The position numbers and the translations under genes are program-made. Source: Methanobacteriota archaeon (GTDB taxonomy: Archaea > Thermoplasmatota > Poseidoniia > Poseidoniales > Thalassarchaeaceae). From it: a stretch of 12,787 nt of DNA. The notes under the pieces are model-generated. The model did no database searches. It was not told the DNA's origin and was given only the letters and a program-made list of their open reading frames with translations. The stretch covers positions 1 through 12,787 of the forward strand of contig NYXO01000073.1 in NCBI GenBank assembly GCA_002685415.1, read 5' to 3'. Shown piece by piece: positions 1-6,825 of this stretch. The first letter of the stretch is position 1. Each line of letters begins with the position of its first letter.

Positions 1-1
1 A

Positions 2-748
2 AGTTTAAGAATGTTAGTAGTTTTCATATGCCTTTTGCCTTTTTGGAGATTTAGAATTCCTGAAAAAAAATACTGGTTACCACTTCTCTTTTTTTCAATT
101 TCTATGGGTTTTTTAGCAAATGTTTTTATGACATTGTCTTTAAATGAAGCAAACATAGTTTCTCCGATAATTATTGGTTCTCAATTGGCTGTACCATTTG
201 CAATATTATTAAGCTCATTTTTTTTAAAAGAGAAAGTAAGTATTAAAAAATGGGTGCTTATATTTATTTCTTTTTTTGGAATTATTTTGTTAGGCTTTGA
301 TCCTTTAATAAGAAATGAAATTTTTGCATTAATCTTAATAACGTTAATGGCATTCTTTTATGCTAGTGCACAGGTATTTTCCAGATACCTTAAAGATTTA
401 GAGGTCACTCTCACAAATGCAGTAATGGGATTAGTAGGATTTATGTTATTAATTATTTCATCATCAATATTTGAAGGACAAACAATAAACGAAATAAAAA
501 CTATTAGTTTTCAGTCATGGTTATTAATATTTCATTCAGGTATCTTTGTTTCAATTGCTGCACACATGTCGATGTTCTATTTATATAGGATGTATCCTGT
601 AAATAGAGTATTTCCATTTTATGCTCTATTTCCTGTATTTGGTGTGTTGTTAACGTTTATAATTTTTTATGAAATACCAACTTTAATTACTTTTATTGGT
701 GGTATAATTGTAATCGTAGCAACTTATTTTATTAATAAGGAAAATTAG
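2..748 (+). CDS. EamA/DMT-family transporter, 5' end cut by window edge
   Basis: Inner-membrane permease of the drug/metabolite transporter (EamA, RhaT-like) superfamily; the substrate cannot be predicted. About nine hydrophobic segments are visible over roughly 245 residues. Family members usually have ten in about 290 residues, arranged as two five-helix repeats, so the first helix is probably missing. The reading frame stays open to base 2 upstream of the ATG at 11, and the residues around that ATG look like the start of the second helix. I therefore treat the gene as beginning outside the window. The short charged stretch RFRIPEKKYW between early helices and the FFLKEK stretch after a later helix are typical of the family. 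The stop at 746-748 abuts the stop of the convergent gene with no gap, and no terminator hairpin is visible. Nothing ties it to the catabolic cluster. Confidence 0.85.
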   Translation, partial: SLRMLVVFICLLPFWRFRIPEKKYWLPLLFFSISMGFLANVFMTLSLNEANIVSPIIIGSQLAVPFAILLSSFFLKEKVSIKKWVLIFISFFGIILLGFDPLIRNEIFALILITLMAFFYASAQVFSRYLKDLEVTLTNAVMGLVGFMLLIISSSIFEGQTINEIKTISFQSWLLIFHSGIFVSIAAHMSMFYLYRMYPVNRVFPFYALFPVFGVLLTFIIFYEIPTLITFIGGIIVIVATYFINKEN

Positions 749-1822
749 CTACTTTAAAACATCTAATCCATCAGATAAATTGATATGTCCTGTTTGACGA
801 GCTTTATTAAACTCTTTAATTCTGTCAAATATATTGATTCCAATTTGTCTATAAATATCAAGTAAATCAATTAAGACCCAATTTTCTCTAATCAAACCAT
901 TTTCTAGCCTCCAGAAATCTAGACTTCTCATTTCTAGTGCTTGATTTGATGGAGCAATACCCATCCAGCCATCATTGGTTATTGTTAATCTCATATTAGG
1001 CCAACCTGTTTCACACACATAATTTCCTTCATGTATCCAGTGTGTTTGCAAATCTTCCATGCCATCGGTGGCTAATTTTTCATTTGATGAACCACCTTTT
1101 CTATCTGGCATTGCTCTTAAAAATGGGATTTGATGCCAATGTCTGAAACCTGCTATACCTCTACCTGTTCCAATTCCGGCTGGCCCGTACCAATTAAGAT
1201 TTGGGTGCCAATATTTTTCTAGATTCATAATTTTTGGATCTGGATTTTTAGGATGTAAGGATAAATCATTTAACATATCTATAACATGATCAAAATTTTC
1301 TTTCTTTTCTCCATTTATTGACAAGCCATCTCCAGTCATAGGAGCTGGGGTACACAGAAATGCACCAAGTTGAGGAGACATTGGCCATGCATTTGCTTGC
1401 ATCATAATTTCAGGTAAGTCCCAAATAGATTGTACTTCAGTAATTTTATTTTCCTCTATTTTAAAAAACTCATGATAGCGCATATGAATTAAATTGCCTG
1501 TTGGTGGAATATCTAAGTATGGTTTTATAAAAGTTCCCATATAATTACCCATTGTACCTATCCATTTTTGCCCTTCAGGGGTTTTTCCCGCCATAATAAT
1601 CATATCTCTTCTTTCTAGATCAGGGATACTATCCAATAATGGCAAAATACATTTAGAAAGAAAATTATTTAAACCTTTAAAAGTTCCAAAAGGATGGCAA
1701 AAATTAAATAAAGATTCTTGTGTAAAATAATTGCTTAATGATTTTTCAATTGTCTTTTTGTTAAATGTTTGAGTTGCAATCTGATAGTTGGCAAAAAAAT
1801 TTTTTAATTCTCTAGAAATCAT
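749..1822 (-). CDS. Two-domain SnoaL-like (NTF2-fold, predicted ester cyclase) protein
   Basis: A 357-residue protein made of two SnoaL/NTF2-like domains, about residues 5-150 and 190-340. The link to the SnoaL-like 'ester cyclase' group rests on HPFGTFKG (43-50), PDLERR (67-72), TGDG (163-166) closing the first half, a C-terminal block from YWHP (204-207) through GPAGIGTGRG (213-222) to HQ (230-231), and ENWV (313-316) followed by D319. The same landmarks recur in the product of 11006-12103, so the two are paralogues. Family members include polyketide ring-closing enzymes, isomerases and hydrolases, so the reaction is unknown; the conserved polar residues suggest an enzyme. It is the last gene of the ABC-transporter operon. 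Its ATG overlaps the stop of the SDR gene by one base (TAATG), indicating translational coupling and fixing the start. No signal peptide is visible, so it is presumably cytoplasmic. Confidence 0.75.
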   Translation of the reverse strand: MISRELKNFFANYQIATQTFNKKTIEKSLSNYFTQESLFNFCHPFGTFKGLNNFLSKCILPLLDSIPDLERRDMIIMAGKTPEGQKWIGTMGNYMGTFIKPYLDIPPTGNLIHMRYHEFFKIEENKITEVQSIWDLPEIMMQANAWPMSPQLGAFLCTPAPMTGDGLSINGEKKENFDHVIDMLNDLSLHPKNPDPKIMNLEKYWHPNLNWYGPAGIGTGRGIAGFRHWHQIPFLRAMPDRKGGSSNEKLATDGMEDLQTHWIHEGNYVCETGWPNMRLTITNDGWMGIAPSNQALEMRSLDFWRLENGLIRENWVLIDLLDIYRQIGINIFDRIKEFNKARQTGHINLSDGLDVLK

Positions 1823-2589
1823 TATTTAGCAGTCCATCCTCCATCAATTACTAATGAAGAGCCAGTTATCATCGATGCAGCATCAGAAGCAAGATACACT
1901 ACTGCACTAGCAATATCACTTTCTGTTGCTACTTTTCCTAAAGGTATATTTTCAATAACAGATTTTTTAAAATTTTTATCTTTGAAAAATTTTTTAACCA
2001 TAGGAGTTTCAACAAATGTAGGGCAAACTGAATTAACTCTAATGTTGTGTTTAGCTAAATCGATAGCCATTCCTTTAGTTAGACCTTCAACGCCAAACTT
2101 GGTCATATTGTAAACACTTCTAAGAGGAGCTCCAACTTTACCTAACTGAGATGAAATATTTATAATTGATCCACCACTTTTTTTTCTATTTTTTGATTTT
2201 AGCATAATTTTTGTTGCTAATTGAGCAATATCAAATGATGCTTTAATATTAAGATCAACCACTTCACTCATATCTTTTCTTTTAATTTTAGTAAAATATT
2301 CTGGTCTATTTGTTCCAGCGTTATTTACTAATATGTCTAATTTTGTAATTTTAGAAAATATTTTTTTTATTTCTTTTAAATTTGTTACATCACAAACAAA
2401 GTAGTTGCATTTTCTTTTAATTTTTTTAATTTGGTTTTTAACAGCTATAAGATCTTTTTCTGTTCTACTTATAATTATTAAATTTGCTCCAGCTTCTGCC
2501 AGTGCGATTGCAGATGCTTTACCAATCCCTTTACCTGCACCTGTAACAAGCGCAGTCTTATCTTTTACTTCGAATTTTTTTAGAAACAT
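1822..2589 (-). CDS. Short-chain dehydrogenase/reductase (classical SDR)
   Basis: A 255-residue classical SDR with a complete catalytic set. The Rossmann glycine motif TGAGKGIG is at 16-23, NNAG at 89-92, and the tetrad is N114, S147, Y160 and K164 (YNMTK pattern). The C-terminal IDGGW motif is also present. Lys20 in the glycine motif and Arg42 after the second strand (SR) favour NADP(H), although cofactor choice from sequence is only a tendency. The length is normal and there is no signal peptide. The likely role is alcohol/ketone interconversion on the solute brought in by the transporter encoded upstream; the closest general resemblance is to sugar-acid or polyol dehydrogenases such as the gluconate 5-dehydrogenase type. 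The gap after the HAD gene is 13 bp, and the stop overlaps the next ATG. There is no convincing Shine-Dalgarno sequence, so translation may be coupled. The substrate is unknown. Confidence 0.92.
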   Translation of the reverse strand: MFLKKFEVKDKTALVTGAGKGIGKASAIALAEAGANLIIISRTEKDLIAVKNQIKKIKRKCNYFVCDVTNLKEIKKIFSKITKLDILVNNAGTNRPEYFTKIKRKDMSEVVDLNIKASFDIAQLATKIMLKSKNRKKSGGSIINISSQLGKVGAPLRSVYNMTKFGVEGLTKGMAIDLAKHNIRVNSVCPTFVETPMVKKFFKDKNFKKSVIENIPLGKVATESDIASAVVYLASDAASMITGSSLVIDGGWTAK

Positions 2590-2602
2590 TTATGCGTATA
2601 AT

Positions 2603-3262
2603 TTACAATGAAAAAATGGTTTGATCTAATAAATTCATTTTTTTGATGCACATATCAAATTTATCTTCTTTGTGAAAATCACCTGGAAATGCAATACATT
2701 TAACACTTGCATTAACAGCAGCATTACTACTTTCCTCTGTATCTTCAATTGCAAGACATTCTTCAGGTTTTAAATTTAATTTTTCTAGTGTTACTTTATA
2801 TATCTCTGGATGAGGTTTTTCATTGTTAACAAATGATCTATTTCCAATAAAATCAAAATCCGCTTTTGAAATTTGATTAGAAAGACTTTCAAATATAGCT
2901 TCTACATTATTTACAGTTGTAGAAGTTGAGAATGCAAGTTTAATATTATTATCTTTAGTATATCTAATCATTTCGTAAACACTTTCTCTTAATTTTTGTT
3001 TGTTTTGAATAATGAATGAACTAAATAATTCTGTTTTTCTATCTCTAATTTGTGATGCATTAACATTGATGTTATTTTTTTCTGCAAAATCTTCTACTCT
3101 CTTAGTGCCACCTGATTTTTTTAATAAAATTCTATAATCTTGCTCGTCCCAATACCAATCTAAACCAGCTTCTTTAAAGGCTTCGTTAAATGAATTACGT
3201 TGGATATTAGAAGATTCAATCAGTGTTCCAATTGATCCAAAAAGTAATGCTTTGTATTTCAT
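2603..3262 (-). CDS. HAD-superfamily protein lacking both motif I aspartates
   Basis: A 219-residue protein with the layout of the CbbY/beta-phosphoglucomutase-like HAD phosphatases: N-terminal strand, helical cap (about 16-85), then the Rossmann core. Motif I normally reads DxDGT, and its first Asp is the phosphorylated nucleophile. Here the stretch is FGSIGTL (8-14), so Gly9 and Ile11 replace the two aspartates. The rest of the HAD signature is kept: the Ser/Thr-rich motif II FSTSTT (111-116), Lys139 in EKPHPEIY (motif III) and the acidic pair E163-D164 (motif IV). This looks like a selective loss of catalysis by the standard mechanism rather than decay, since the frame is intact and the gene sits inside the operon. 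It could be a binding or regulatory protein, or use different chemistry. It follows the second permease gene after 34 bp. Confidence 0.85.
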   Translation of the reverse strand: MKYKALLFGSIGTLIESSNIQRNSFNEAFKEAGLDWYWDEQDYRILLKKSGGTKRVEDFAEKNNINVNASQIRDRKTELFSSFIIQNKQKLRESVYEMIRYTKDNNIKLAFSTSTTVNNVEAIFESLSNQISKADFDFIGNRSFVNNEKPHPEIYKVTLEKLNLKPEECLAIEDTEESSNAAVNASVKCIAFPGDFHKEDKFDMCIKKMNLLDQTIFSL

Positions 3263-3296
3263 CTTATAATTTTAATAAATAATTATCATATTATTC

Positions 3297-4430
3297 TTAA
3301 CCCTTTACTGCACCTTGAGTTAAACCAGACACTATTTGTTTTTGGAAAAACATCACTAACAAAAACAATGGTGCAGTAATTGATGCAGCAGCAGCAATTG
3401 ACTCAACTAAATCTGTCATTTTAGTTTCCATATTAAAATATTGCATAATTGCTGGAACCATAGTTTGTGATTGTCCATCTAATAATAATGCTGCAACAAG
3501 ATAATCATTATAAGCTAACAAGAAAGAAAATAATCCTGTTGTAATTACACCTGGCCACATTAAAGGCATCACAACTTTCCAGAAAGCTTGAAAAGGATTA
3601 CATCCATCAATTTGAGCAGCTTCATCTAAATCTTGAGGTATATTCATAAAAAATGATCTCAGCATCCATATTGTAAAAGGTTGGTTAATAGCTACTAACA
3701 AAACAATAACAGCAATTTTTTTTCCATATAATCCATAATTTATAAAAGGTTCTAAATAACCAGTAACCAAAACAGAATGAGGTAAGGCTCTGAAAATTAA
3801 AGCAAAAATTAAAAGCCAAAAGGCAATCATAGAATTACTTCTTGCTAATCCATAACCAGCTAGTGTTCCAACAGTTAATGAAATTGTAACAACCCCACCT
3901 GTTACAATCATAGTATTTAAGAATTGTTTATAAAATTCATTACCAACCCAAACAGACAAATAATGCTGAGGAGTAAAACCTATGATTGGGTAAGAAAAAA
4001 TTTTTAAGAATTCTAAATTTGAAAATAATATATTTACAAATTCAGATAAATTATTTTGAATTAAAAAAAATAATATGAAGGAAATAGTTATATATAAAAT
4101 GAATAAAATGAAAAAAGTAATTAAAGAAAATTTTAAAATAGGATTAATTAAATCAAATAAAATTTTTCTTATTTGGTATAATTTATAAAACAAATAAATT
4201 GATAGAAAAAGAAAAATAAAGTTAACAAAAGATAGACCTCCAACCTGTTCTTTTGTGCTTGGACCAATTATTACCTTTAAAGGATTGGAAGCAAAAGAAT
4301 CAACAGGAAGTTTTATTGACATTACAACAATCCATAAGAGAGGGAATAAAGCAATTATACACCACGTAATTATTGTAATTGAAACAATAATTTTAAGAGG
4401 CGTGGTTAAGTTAAAAAGTTTACTTTCCAT
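3297..4430 (-). CDS. Sugar-type ABC transporter permease, MalG-like, with a long N-terminal insertion
   Basis: Inner-membrane subunit of a carbohydrate-type (CUT1, MalG/UgpE-like) ABC importer. The binding-protein-dependent permease loop that contacts the ATPase is clear: E270-A-A, D275-G276 and P289. The core from FTPQHYLSVW (152-161) onward is standard. The protein has 377 residues, whereas relatives have about 280. The excess is an insertion at about 53-150, between the first helix (about 13-37) and the core, and it contains two further hydrophobic segments (about 67-83 and 101-124). The insertion is rich in Phe, Ile, Leu and Asn and does not resemble the core. The ATG overlaps the stop of the upstream permease gene as TAATG, fixing the start and implying coupled synthesis of the two subunits. 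No ATPase gene follows; the next gene encodes a HAD-like protein. Confidence 0.93.
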   Translation of the reverse strand: MESKLFNLTTPLKIIVSITIITWCIIALFPLLWIVVMSIKLPVDSFASNPLKVIIGPSTKEQVGGLSFVNFIFLFLSIYLFYKLYQIRKILFDLINPILKFSLITFFILFILYITISFILFFLIQNNLSEFVNILFSNLEFLKIFSYPIIGFTPQHYLSVWVGNEFYKQFLNTMIVTGGVVTISLTVGTLAGYGLARSNSMIAFWLLIFALIFRALPHSVLVTGYLEPFINYGLYGKKIAVIVLLVAINQPFTIWMLRSFFMNIPQDLDEAAQIDGCNPFQAFWKVVMPLMWPGVITTGLFSFLLAYNDYLVAALLLDGQSQTMVPAIMQYFNMETKMTDLVESIAAAASITAPLFLLVMFFQKQIVSGLTQGAVKG

Positions 4431-5449
4431 TATAATTTTTTTTCTTTTTGCTCTTTAAAAGTTCTTCTTAAAACTGGAATTAATATTATTATAATTCCTA
4501 TCATTGTAAGAACAGAAGTAGCTGATGCTCTTCCAATAGATCTTGTTCCAGAATCATCAATTCTCAAGAAATCATAAGTCATCCATTGTAATGAAATCCT
4601 AAATCCAGAAGCACTAAAACCAACAATTTCATCAAAAACTCGATATGAATCCATTAAATGAATTAAAGCAACAAATACTATTAATGGCATGATATGCGGA
4701 ATTATAATAAATCTTAAACGCTGAAGTCTATTTGCCCCATCTACAAATGCTGCCTCAATTTTTTCTTTATCGACAGTTTGTAGTCCTGCATAAAAAATAA
4801 CAAAGGCAAAAGGTATAGTGTGCCAAACTCTATAAAAAAGCATTAGAATCTCTATCGTCCAGCCTTGAGAAAATAGGGCAATATCTTTATCTAAAATATT
4901 TTCTAAAAATAAAGTTAATATACCATCTCCTATAAATAACCATTTTATTGATAAAGCACCTATTACAGGTGTAATTATAAATGGGAGCAAGGTTATAAAA
5001 ATTATTGGACCTTTCAATCTATTAATTAAAACATTAACGCATAGAGCTAATATTAAACCTAAGATTATTACAAATGGTAAAGTAATAAATGTAAATGTTA
5101 GTGTAAACCTTAGAGCTTTATAAAAATCAATAGATCTTATTTTACTCCATTCAAAACCATCATTTGAAATAACAGATGATAATTGTTCAAATTTCAAAAT
5201 ATTTTTATAATTTTGAAAGCCTACCCAAATATTATTTTTTATTTTATTTCCATTTTCATCTAATACAGGAACGGTAATTGTTTCTGTTTTACATCCAAAA
5301 GGATCGCAATTTTCTCTTTCAATCGTTTCTAATACATCTTGGTTGAATTGAAAACTTTGAATTAAAACTATTAGAAGAGGCAAGGCAATAAATAATGTCA
5401 TCATTATAAATGATGGCATTGTAAAAACTAAAAAAGTAGATTTTTTCAT
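4430..5449 (-). CDS. Sugar-type ABC transporter permease, MalF/UgpA-like
   Basis: The partner inner-membrane subunit, 339 residues, with an N-terminal membrane anchor and about five further helices. The cytoplasmic loop that docks on the ATPase is present as E222-A-A, D227-G228-A229 and P241. The segment after the first helix (about 38-75) is longer than in typical UgpA-like proteins and carries two cysteines, C48 and C53 (CDPFGC). On usual topology it faces the periplasm, where the cysteines could form a disulfide; both points are inference. The gene lies 58 bp downstream of the binding-protein gene, with a strong hairpin in the gap. A G-rich run (minus strand, 5462-5467) lies 12 nt before the ATG, rather far for a good ribosome binding site, and it is buried in the hairpin stem. 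This suggests lower expression than the binding protein. Confidence 0.93.
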   Translation of the reverse strand: MKKSTFLVFTMPSFIMMTLFIALPLLIVLIQSFQFNQDVLETIERENCDPFGCKTETITVPVLDENGNKIKNNIWVGFQNYKNILKFEQLSSVISNDGFEWSKIRSIDFYKALRFTLTFTFITLPFVIILGLILALCVNVLINRLKGPIIFITLLPFIITPVIGALSIKWLFIGDGILTLFLENILDKDIALFSQGWTIEILMLFYRVWHTIPFAFVIFYAGLQTVDKEKIEAAFVDGANRLQRLRFIIIPHIMPLIVFVALIHLMDSYRVFDEIVGFSASGFRISLQWMTYDFLRIDDSGTRSIGRASATSVLTMIGIIIILIPVLRRTFKEQKEKKL

Positions 5450-5455
5450 TTACTA

Positions 5456-5493
5456 ATATTACCCCCCTTAAGATTTTAAAAGGGGAGTAATAT
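5456..5493 (-). promoter_or_regulatory. Intercistronic RNA hairpin between binding-protein and permease genes
   Basis: Bases 5456-5469 and 5480-5493 form a 14-bp stem around a 10-nt loop. In the minus-strand transcript the only non-Watson-Crick pair is a G-U wobble (5463 with 5486). On the plus strand the same position would be a C-A mismatch, so the structure fits RNA made from the operon strand. No U-tract follows; the sequence runs directly to the permease ATG at 5449. It is therefore better read as an mRNA-stabilising or partial attenuation element than as a full terminator. Hairpins of this type in malE-malF-like operons allow excess binding protein. The G-rich Shine-Dalgarno-like run of the permease gene lies inside the stem. 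Confidence 0.75.
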
Positions 5494-5507
5494 ACAATTA
5501 TATAAAA

Positions 5508-6722
5508 TTATAAGAGACCTTTTTCTGTTGCTGCAGTAATATAATCAGCCTCAATTTTTTCTAGAGTAGCTTTTGCAGTAGCTGCGCCAGTCAAATAATC
5601 ACCAATAGCAGCACCTAAGACTCCATGGAGTGTGCTCATTTTTGCTGATGCAGGATAAGGAGCTGCTCCAGATTTTGCAGTTAAAATTGCACCAATATTT
5701 GATGGAGCTGGATCAAACGCATTAGACAGCCAAGGAGCAGCTTCAGGGTTCGCTCCTAAGTTTGCTGGATCTAATCCAACCATAGCTAGTTTAAATGCTG
5801 CTTCTGCTTCTTCATCAGTAACATTTTTAGCTATAACAACACCATCCCACCATAATGTAGATGCTGGTTTACCATTCTTTTTTGCTTTAGGCGCTGATGC
5901 AAACTTTACTAATCCAACAACTGTTGACTCCTCTGCATTGTCCATAGCACCAGCTCGAGACGCCCAAAGGTTTGCAAGAGCAATCTTACCCTGTTGGAAT
6001 TGTTGTTGAACATATGTAGAATCTGAAGTTAAATACTCAGGATCCATATATTCTGTTAGTTTTTTCATCATCTTAAGTGTTTCATAGCCATCGTTATTAT
6101 TAACTGCTGGCATATTTCCATCAAAAAAAGAATCAGCAAAACCCAAATACATATTTACAAATTCTTCTCCTAAATTCCAACCTGACTTGAATGTTCCACC
6201 AAGTGGATAATCTACAACTCCAGCATCTTTAATAACTTTAGCAGCTTTCAAAAGCTCGTCATAAGTTGTTGGAATATCTATACCAAGATCACTCAAAATA
6301 TCTTCTCTGTAAAATAAATGTTGAGCATTTGTCATCATTGCAATTGCCATAATTTTTCCATCAATTACAATTTTTTGATTATCTTGTAGAGAGTCTCCAT
6401 ATTTAGCAACTAGATCGTCAAGTGGTCTAGTTACACCAGCATCAAGAACCGATACATTTGTAGAAGCTGAAACACCTGCCATTGTAAATTGAGATGGGTT
6501 GCTTTCTAATGATGCAACAAGCTTATCTCTGTATTCTTGATCAAGTGTAGGTGTAAAATTTCCACACTCTTCCATAGCAGAAGTAACAACTTTCCAGGCA
6601 TCAAATCCTGCAGATAAAGAAGTTACTGGTACAGAATTGTTTAGCTCGCAAGCTTTTGCATTAGTACCGGCTAAGAAAAAAAATGATGTGAAAATCGCAA
6701 ATAATACTAGTATTTTTTTCAT
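5508..6722 (-). CDS. Periplasmic sugar-type ABC substrate-binding protein
   Basis: A 404-residue extracellular solute-binding protein of the UgpB/MalE-like family (COG1653 type), which captures the solute in the periplasm for the two permeases encoded next to it. It begins with a Sec signal: MKKI, a hydrophobic core, and AKA at 22-24 as the likely signal peptidase I site. Cys25 follows the cleavage site, but there is no lipobox, so it is probably soluble. Cys25 and Cys53 could pair. Family features include a Tyr/Arg motif (FYREDILSDLGIDIPTTYDE) and a Trp-containing late segment (TLWWDGVVIAKN). The start is supported by AGGGG (minus strand, 6729-6733), six bases before the ATG. It is the first gene of the six-gene operon and divergent from the LacI-family regulator. 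The ligand cannot be deduced; family ligands range from sugars to glycerol phosphates and polyols. Confidence 0.93.
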   Translation of the reverse strand: MKKILVLFAIFTSFFFLAGTNAKACELNNSVPVTSLSAGFDAWKVVTSAMEECGNFTPTLDQEYRDKLVASLESNPSQFTMAGVSASTNVSVLDAGVTRPLDDLVAKYGDSLQDNQKIVIDGKIMAIAMMTNAQHLFYREDILSDLGIDIPTTYDELLKAAKVIKDAGVVDYPLGGTFKSGWNLGEEFVNMYLGFADSFFDGNMPAVNNNDGYETLKMMKKLTEYMDPEYLTSDSTYVQQQFQQGKIALANLWASRAGAMDNAEESTVVGLVKFASAPKAKKNGKPASTLWWDGVVIAKNVTDEEAEAAFKLAMVGLDPANLGANPEAAPWLSNAFDPAPSNIGAILTAKSGAAPYPASAKMSTLHGVLGAAIGDYLTGAATAKATLEKIEADYITAATEKGLL

Positions 6723-6825
6723 TTGTTTCCCCTATAATTTATTAATATATTAATTTATAATATTTTATTAATGCAACAGTTTGAATAATTATTCAAGCAT
6801 TTGCATACATAAAAAAGGAAAAATG
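6723..6825. promoter_or_regulatory. Divergent promoter region, binding-protein operon versus lacI-type gene
   Basis: This 103-bp, extremely AT-rich spacer must hold the promoters for the minus-strand transporter operon and the plus-strand regulator gene. It contains a perfect 16-bp palindrome (6781-6796) and an AT-only palindrome ATTAATATATTAAT (6741-6754). For the minus strand, TTCAAA (6786-6781) followed by TATTAT 17 bases later is one possible -35/-10 pair, which would place the -35 inside the palindrome. In sequence this AT-rich several pairs are possible, so no promoter is assigned firmly. Ribosome binding sites are clear on both sides: AGGGG (minus, 6729-6733) and AGGA (plus, 6816-6819). 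Confidence 0.7.
6781..6796. promoter_or_regulatory. Putative LacI-family operator 1 (16-bp perfect palindrome)
   Basis: TTGAATAATTATTCAA is a perfect inverted repeat with no unpaired centre, located 29 bp before the proposed lacI start and about 58 bp upstream of the binding-protein start. The half-site TTGAATA recurs as a palindrome in the other divergent intergenic region (10944-10958). Its position beside a lacI-type gene fits autoregulation plus control of the transporter operon. A perfect 16-bp palindrome alone could occur by chance in DNA this AT-rich; the shared half-site and placement are what support the call. Confidence 0.6.

Noticed and set aside
740..770. Terminator between the convergent genes ending at 748 and 749
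   Set aside because: No hairpin with a T-run could be seen on either strand; the genes simply abut. The same applies at 7821-7823.
2405..2611. Plus-strand open frame of 68 codons
   Set aside because: Lies antisense inside the SDR gene, with an Ala/Ser/Pro-rich product that mirrors that gene's codon use. Shadow frame.
4255..4458. Plus-strand open frame of 67 codons
   Set aside because: Antisense to the start of the MalG-type permease gene; no ribosome binding site or recognisable domain.
5456..5493. Hairpin as an intrinsic terminator
   Set aside because: No U-tract follows on the minus strand, and the next gene of the operon begins 7 bases later.
5508..6722. Binding protein as a lipoprotein anchored at Cys25
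   Set aside because: The residues before Cys25 are N-A-K-A, which do not match a lipobox; AKA fits signal peptidase I instead.
6741..6754. ATTAATATATTAAT as a second operator
   Set aside because: Made only of A and T in a region where such palindromes arise easily; not repeated in the other spacer, and more likely promoter sequence.
6781..6825. TTG at 6781 as the start of the LacI-family gene
   Set aside because: It has no ribosome binding site, adds residues unlike a LacI N-terminus, and coincides with the palindromic operator. ATG at 6826 (or 6823) has AGGA upstream at a good distance.
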